A stretch of 54,566 nucleotides of DNA from Burkholderiales bacterium (GTDB taxonomy: Bacteria > Pseudomonadota > Gammaproteobacteria > Burkholderiales > Burkholderiaceae_C), in contig JANYJJ010000102.1 in assembly GCA_025358485.1 (NCBI GenBank), forward strand, positions 1 to 54,566, given 5' to 3'. The position numbers were made by a program, and so were the translations under genes. Under the pieces are notes generated by a model, which ran no database searches, was not told the origin of the DNA, and saw only the letters and a list, made by a program, of their open reading frames with translations. Below, piece after piece: positions 50,124-54,566 of this stretch (positions are counted from its first letter, which is position 1; the number at the start of each line of letters is the position of its first letter).

Positions 50124-52768
50124 GTGACCACGCCGCCCGCCCCTGACCCGTCCCGTTGGCTTCAAATCAAAGCCACCTTTGACGCGGTGGTGGACTTGCC
50201 CACGGCACAGCGCGACCCACCGCTGATGGCTGCCGGCTTGGATGCCGCGGACCTGAACGAGCTTCGCAGCCTTTTGGCCCATCACGATCAAGCCAGCGGT
50301 ACGCAGCCTTTCATGGGCGGCAGCGCGGCGTCGCAGTTCGCTCAAAACGAGGCACAAACTGCCGCCCAACTGGGCCAGCGTTTGGGCGCGTGGGAAATCG
50401 TCCGCCCCGTGGGCGTGGGCGGCATGGGCGAAGTATTTGAAGCGCGCCGTGCCGACGGCAGCTATGAAGGTCGCGCGGCCGTCAAGTTGCTCAAACGCGG
50501 CATGGACAGCACCGCCGTGCTGCGCCGATTTGCACAAGAGCGCCAAGCCCTCGCGCGGCTGAGCCACCCGCACATCGCTCGCTTGTTGGATGCCGGTGCC
50601 AGCGAACAGGGCCTGCCCTACTTCGTGCTCGAATTCGTAGAGGGCCAACCCATCGATGTGGCCGTGCGCGGCTTGACCTTGGAAGCGCGCTTGAACTTGT
50701 TTTTGCAACTCGCTGATGCGGTGGCGCACGCGCACCGGAATTTGCTGGTGCACCGCGATTTGAAACCCGGCAACGTGCTGGTCAACACCGAAGGTCAGGT
50801 GAAGCTGCTCGACTTCGGCATCGCCAAAGCGCTGGATCCATTGGACGGGAACGAAGGCAACACCACCCTCGGCGGCCAGCGCCCCTACACCCCCAACTAC
50901 GCAAGCCCTGAACAAGTGCGCGGCGAGCCGGTCAGCACCGCCACCGACATTTACAGCTTAGGCGTGCTGCTGTATCAAATGCTCACCGGCACGCGCCCCA
51001 CCGGCCGCAACGCCACCACCCCGGCCGAGGCCGCGCGCTGCGTGTTGGAAGACCAGCCCACCAAGCCCAGTCGACTTACGGCAGATGAAGCAGTCGATCC
51101 GCAGTGGCTCAGCACCCGCAAAAAGCTCGAAGGCGACCTCGACAACATTTTGTTGAAGGCGCTGGTCAAGCAGGCTTCGGATCGTTACGTCAGTGTCGAC
51201 GCGCTGGCCAGCGACATCAAGGCTTACCTCGATGGCCGACCGGTGAGTGCGCGGGCTGCCAGCAGCGCTTACGTGCTGACCAAGTTTGTGCAGCGCAACC
51301 GCGCCACCGTGACCGCCGCAGGCGCCGCCGTGTTGGCGCTGGTGTTGGGCCTGTGCGGCACCGCATGGCAAGCCCACCGCGCGGGCCAGGCGCTTGACAG
51401 CGCCAGCGCACGTTTGACGCAGACGCGCAGCATCGCGCGCGATTTGGTCATGCGCTACGCCGACACCGTGATGTACCTGCCCGGCGGCATGAAGTTGCAA
51501 ACAGACATGCTCACCGACACCGTGGCGCATCTTGACAAGCTCGGTGTGGACGCAGCCGCTGACCCCGCCTTTGCGGGCGATGTGGCACGGCCTATGCGCG
51601 TTTGGTGACGCTGCAGATAGACAACCTCGCCGCCAGCTTGACCGACCAGCCCATGGGTGCGCGCAACCTGGCCCGCGCGCTGGAACTGTTTCCCATCGGC
51701 GCTGCGGCCCATCAAGACGAAGCCAGCTACAGCGTGTGGTGGGCGCGTGCCTTGCAAGCGCAGTTCAATTTGCGGCGCAGTGCGGGCGACCTGCCTGGTG
51801 CCATGGCTGCTTGTCAGCAGCGCATGAGTTTGATGAACAGCACCTTGCTGCGCTTTCCTGGCAATGTGGCTGCGCGCGACGAATTGGGGTCGGCCTGGTT
51901 TTGCATAGGGCAGCTGAATTACAGCGTCGTGGTGCCCAGTTTGCAGCGTCCCGCCGAAGCGCTGGAAGCCTTTGCCGCAGCGGAAGACGTCTACCTGGCA
52001 TTGCTTCGCGACCAGCCCAACGAATACGCCAATCCCAACCAATTGGGCACCATTGCTGGCGGACGCTTGCTGATCCTGCAACGGCTTGACCGTGTGGATG
52101 AGGCGGTGGCTCAAGGCCGTCGCGCCGTGAACTTCAAGCAGGCGGCTCTGAAACTGGCTCCCGACAACGTCGGCGTGCGCAACACCTTGGCTGCGGACGC
52201 CAGCAATTTCGCCAATGTGTTGTTGGAAGCCGATTTGGCAGATGAAGCTCTGAGCGCCACCACGCTCAGCCAGACAACACTGCGCGCCTTGGTGCGCGAT
52301 GACCCCAAAGTACCGCGTTGGAATTCGACGCGCCGCTTGTTTGCCATGCACCACGGGCGCGCGCTGTTGGCTGTCGGACGTGCAGCAGATGCGCTGCCGG
52401 CGCTGCGCGAATCGATTGCAGAAATGTCAGCGGCCACGACGGGCGGCACCGTGCGTAGGCGCGGCTGGGCTCGGCTGGCTTTGGCGCAGGCGCTGGTCGC
52501 CACGCGGCAGGACGCTGAAGCGGCAACCGAGTTGGAAAAAGCGCTCGGCGACTTGACGACGTTTTTGAAGAACGCGCCCACCGACGCAGACGCCTTGGTT
52601 TATCAAGCGCAGGCTTTGCACTTGCGTGCAGGTGTGAGCGGTCGCGCTGTCAGCGAGCGTCAAACCGACTTGGCAGCAGCCCGGGCCAGTTTTGATCTGG
52701 CCGAAAAAGCCCAGCCGCTGCGCAAGCACCAAGCGCGTGCGCGGCTGGCTTTGTTGGCGCAGCAATAA
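50124..52768 (+). pseudogene. Second Ser/Thr kinase gene interrupted by a one-base frameshift
   Basis: This gene is a paralogue of the kinase at 42032. It starts with GTG at 50124 and has intact kinase motifs: PVGVGGMGEVF, AVKLLKRG, HRDLKPGNVLV and DFGIAKAL. One membrane helix follows (TVTAAGAAVLALVLGLCGTAW). After GDVA the frame reads RPMRVW and stops at about 51608, while the neighbouring frame continues as RAYARLVTLQIDNLAASL and an unbroken helical C-terminal region to 52768. Adding one G in CGGCC near 51589-51592 restores about 881 residues. The paralogue reads ASALGRLAQIQ here, confirming the joined frame. It is either a real split into kinase and repeat domains or an assembly error. Confidence 0.85.
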
Positions 52769-52814
52769 ATTTGAGTTTGCCGATCAACCAGAAGCGCCTC
52801 GTGACACTTGGATC

Positions 52815-52842
52815 GCGGCGGTGCCACGCTCAGCCACGCCGC
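52815..52842. terminator. Possible hairpin between convergent genes
   Basis: GCGGCG and CGCCGC pair around 16 nt in the 78-bp gap between the kinase gene and the aroG stop. The loop is long and there is no T-tract. Confidence 0.3.
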
Positions 52843-52846
52843 TCTC

Positions 52847-53974
52847 TCACCGCCTCACTCTCACCGCCTCGCTCAAGCCCTGCAACACCCCGACCGAATC
52901 GTCCCAGCCTATGCACGCATCGGTGATCGACTGCCCGTAGGCGAGCTTGGCGGCGTTGTCTTTGCCCGGCGTGAATTTTTGTGCGCCGGCTGTCAGGTGG
53001 CTCTCCACCATCACACCAAACACCGAGCGGCTGCCGCTGCTGATTTGAAGCGCGATGTCGCGCGCCACATCGATTTGTTTTTCGTGTTGTTTGCTGCTGT
53101 TGGCGTGTGAACAATCGACCATCAATGAGGCGCGCAGTTTGGCGGCTTCCAGGTCTTTGCAAGCGGCGGCCACACTGGCAGCGTCGTAGTTGGGCGCTTT
53201 GCCGCCGCGCAAAATCACGTGGCAATCGGGGTTGCCTTTGGTCTCAACAATTGCAACCTGCCCGTTCTTGTGTATGGACAAAAAGTGGTGCGCACCGGCA
53301 GCCGCTTGGATGGCGTCTGTGGCAATGCGGATGTTGCCGTCGGTGCCGTTTTTGAAGCCGATGGGCGCGCTCAGGCCCGACGACAACTCGCGGTGAACTT
53401 GGCTTTCGGTGGTGCGCGCGCCAATGGCGCCCCAGGCGATGAGGTCGCCCAAATACTGCGGCGAAATCACGTCCAAAAACTCGCTGCCGGCTGGCATGCC
53501 GAGGCGGTTGATTTCCACCAGCAACTGGCGCGCGATGCGCAGACCTTCGTCGATGCGGTAGCTCTCGTCCAAATACGGGTCGTTGATCAGGCCCTTCCAG
53601 CCCACCGTGGTGCGCGGCTTTTCGAAGTAGACACGCATCACGATTTCCAACGTGTCTTGGTGCAGGTCGCGTTGTGCCTTGAGCTTGCGTGCGTACTCAA
53701 TCGCTGCAGCCGGGTCGTGGATGGAACACGGGCCCATCACCACCAACAGCCGGTCGTCTTGGCCCGACATGATGCGGCGTATGCGCTGGCGCGTGTCGCT
53801 CACCAAGGTCTCCACAGGCGTGCCGCTGATCGGAAAAAACCGGATCAGGTGCTCGGGCGGCGGCAGCGGCGTCACGGCGTGTATCCGTTGGTCGTCGGTT
53901 TGGCTGGTGCGCTCTCGTGTGTGGTCACTGTGCGCACACCAGGCATCCGATGAGGCTGTGTTTTTGCTGGGCAT
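52847..53974 (-). CDS. aroG: 3-deoxy-7-phosphoheptulonate synthase (type I DAHP synthase)
   Basis: This 375-residue enzyme joins phosphoenolpyruvate and erythrose 4-phosphate in the first step of aromatic amino acid synthesis. Typical stretches are LVVMGPCSIHDPAAAIEYA, VMRVYFEKPRTTVGWKGL, the GARTTESQVHRELSSGL loop, and LMVDCSHANSSKQHEKQ with metal and substrate ligands. ATG at 53974 is preferred to an upstream TTG because AGGAG lies six bases before it. The N-terminal extension of about 40 residues before the core fits the feedback-inhibited type I class. A leader peptide and terminator hairpin upstream suggest attenuation. Near the stop a 13-bp unit, GAGGCGGTGAGAG, is duplicated. Confidence 0.96.
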   Translation of the reverse strand: MPSKNTASSDAWCAHSDHTRERTSQTDDQRIHAVTPLPPPEHLIRFFPISGTPVETLVSDTRQRIRRIMSGQDDRLLVVMGPCSIHDPAAAIEYARKLKAQRDLHQDTLEIVMRVYFEKPRTTVGWKGLINDPYLDESYRIDEGLRIARQLLVEINRLGMPAGSEFLDVISPQYLGDLIAWGAIGARTTESQVHRELSSGLSAPIGFKNGTDGNIRIATDAIQAAAGAHHFLSIHKNGQVAIVETKGNPDCHVILRGGKAPNYDAASVAAACKDLEAAKLRASLMVDCSHANSSKQHEKQIDVARDIALQISSGSRSVFGVMVESHLTAGAQKFTPGKDNAAKLAYGQSITDACIGWDDSVGVLQGLSEAVRVRR

Positions 53975-54011
53975 GTGGGGCTCCTGGTTCAAGTTCAATC
54001 AGTGCAAAGGC

Positions 54012-54045
54012 GAAAAAAAACCGCCGGGGGTGAGCCCGGCGGTTT
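54012..54045 (-). terminator. Attenuator terminator in the aroG leader
   Basis: On the minus strand AAACCGCCGGG-ctcacc-CCCGGCGGTTT is a perfect 11-bp stem followed by a run of T, giving a strong intrinsic terminator 38 bp before the aroG start. Since no complete gene ends just before it, it is best explained as an attenuator. Confidence 0.85.
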
Positions 54046-54065
54046 CGGAGATTTCGTAGCACTTT

Positions 54066-54149
54066 TCAGCTGGCGTGTACGTAGGCCTCTCCGGCCGCGG
54101 GGCGGGGTGAGTGCCAAAAATATGAAAGGTAAACGGCTGCCGATCGCAT
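54066..54149 (-). CDS. Aromatic-rich leader peptide of aroG
   Basis: A 27-codon frame from ATG 54149 to TGA 54066-54068 encodes a peptide with VYLSYFWHS near its start, that is Tyr, Tyr, Phe and Trp within six residues. It ends 21 bp before the terminator hairpin. This is the design of a transcription attenuator that senses charged aromatic tRNAs. A strong ribosome binding site is not visible, which is the main reservation. Confidence 0.7.
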   Translation of the reverse strand: MRSAAVYLSYFWHSPRPAAGEAYVHAS

Positions 54150-54177
54150 CTGCGGGAATGTAGCACGAAGGACTTCT

Positions 54178-54195
54178 ATACCTCAGTCCGAACGG
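54178..54195. repeat. 18-bp inverted copy of part of the REP-like element
   Basis: ATACCTCAGTCCGAACGG is the exact reverse complement of 45199-45216. It lies between tldD and the aroG leader. A T-rich tail similar to the one after the full element follows. Confidence 0.75.
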
Positions 54196-54233
54196 TTTTC
54201 GGTTTGTGTCTTCCTACGGCGCAGCGACCAAAC

Positions 54234-54566
54234 TCAAGCCGTTCCACCCACCGTCATCTTGTCGATGCGCAGTGTCGGTTGGCCCACGCCCACCGGCACG
54301 CTTTGACCTTCTTTGCCGCACACGCCCACGCCCGTATCTAAGCACATATCGTTGCCAATCATGGTGATTTTTTTGAGCGACTCAGGGCCTGAGCCAATGA
54401 TGGTTGCGCCCTTCACGGGATATTGAATTTTGCCGTTTTCCACCCAAAAAGCTTCGCTGGCCGAGAACACATATTTACCCGAAGTGATGTCCACCTGCCC
54501 GCCGCCAAAATTGGTGGCATAAAGTCCACGCTTCAAACTCTTGACGATCTCGGCGGGGTCTTTGTC
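54234..54566 (-). CDS. tldD: Metalloprotease TldD, C-terminal part
   Basis: The frame is open to the right edge of the window and ends at 54234, so 110 codons of the 3' part of tldD are present. The sequence [20 protein letters not shown] and the end phrases [16 protein letters not shown] and [19 protein letters not shown] (with Ile before Gly) are characteristic of the TldD C-terminal domain. TldD works with PmbA/TldE in proteolysis of peptides and of microcin or pantocin precursors. The start lies outside the window. aroG follows downstream on the same strand after a leader region. Confidence 0.95.
   Translation of the reverse strand, partial: DKDPAEIVKSLKRGLYATNFGGGQVDITSGKYVFSASEAFWVENGKIQYPVKGATIIGSGPESLKKITMIGNDMCLDTGVGVCGKEGQSVPVGVGQPTLRIDKMTVGGTA

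Overview
The window looks like chromosome from a GC-rich betaproteobacterium of the order Burkholderiales, most likely family Comamonadaceae. The clues are the mnmG-rsmG-LysE-type exporter-parA block with embedded parS sites, the tldD-aroG adjacency, an aromatic-amino-acid attenuator in front of aroG, DUF1302/DUF1329 proteins, and ECF sigma/Ser-Thr kinase pairs with C-terminal repeat domains. No rRNA, tRNA, CRISPR array or intact insertion sequence was seen.

Bases 1-24000 are an aromatic-catabolism island of two minus-strand operons, each with a divergent LysR regulator. Operon A (16900 down to 1) encodes, in transcription order, an MFS transporter, a glutathione transferase, an aldehyde dehydrogenase, a four-histidine carotenoid/lignostilbene-type oxygenase, an EthD-like protein, an extradiol dioxygenase, an envelope set (DUF1302, DUF1329, YCF48-like propeller, RND/MMPL transporter), an FAD monooxygenase, a cupin, an FAH-family enzyme and a DenD-like dehydrogenase. 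Operon B (22971 down to 18087) encodes a GlcG-like protein, an ACMSD-like amidohydrolase, a second extradiol dioxygenase, a second FAH-family enzyme and an MhpA-like FAD hydroxylase. Many genes overlap by 4 bp. The set suggests uptake and cleavage of a hydrophobic phenolic, perhaps a stilbenoid.

Bases 24000-30050 are chromosome-maintenance genes: a frameshifted EF-hand protein gene, a GNAT acetyltransferase, parA, a LysE-type exporter, rsmG, mnmG and a YkgJ-like protein. One perfect and two near-perfect parS sites lie inside mnmG and rsmG.

Bases 30031-35094 hold the most novel locus. On the minus strand are a solo LuxR-type regulator, a 48-residue double-glycine leader peptide too short for ordinary gene calling, an HlyD-type adaptor and a C39-peptidase ABC exporter; a small unknown gene diverges from luxR. 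Two related 20-bp lux-box dyads lie 74-78 bp upstream of the peptide gene and of the divergent gene. There is no luxI. The arrangement predicts an exported nonapeptide wired to a LuxR-type regulator.

Bases 35150-44860 carry a membrane diguanylate cyclase flanked by three families of short tandem repeats, a DUF1800/DUF1501 pair, a second GNAT gene, and an ECF sigma factor divergent from a Ser/Thr kinase. Bases 44861-46950 are a decayed zone with a REP-like palindromic element, small ORFs, an AbrB/VapC toxin-antitoxin pair and an ECF sigma remnant. Bases 47039-52768 hold a lipoprotein, a secreted protein and a second Ser/Thr kinase interrupted by a frameshift. The right end carries aroG with its leader-peptide attenuator and the 3' part of tldD.
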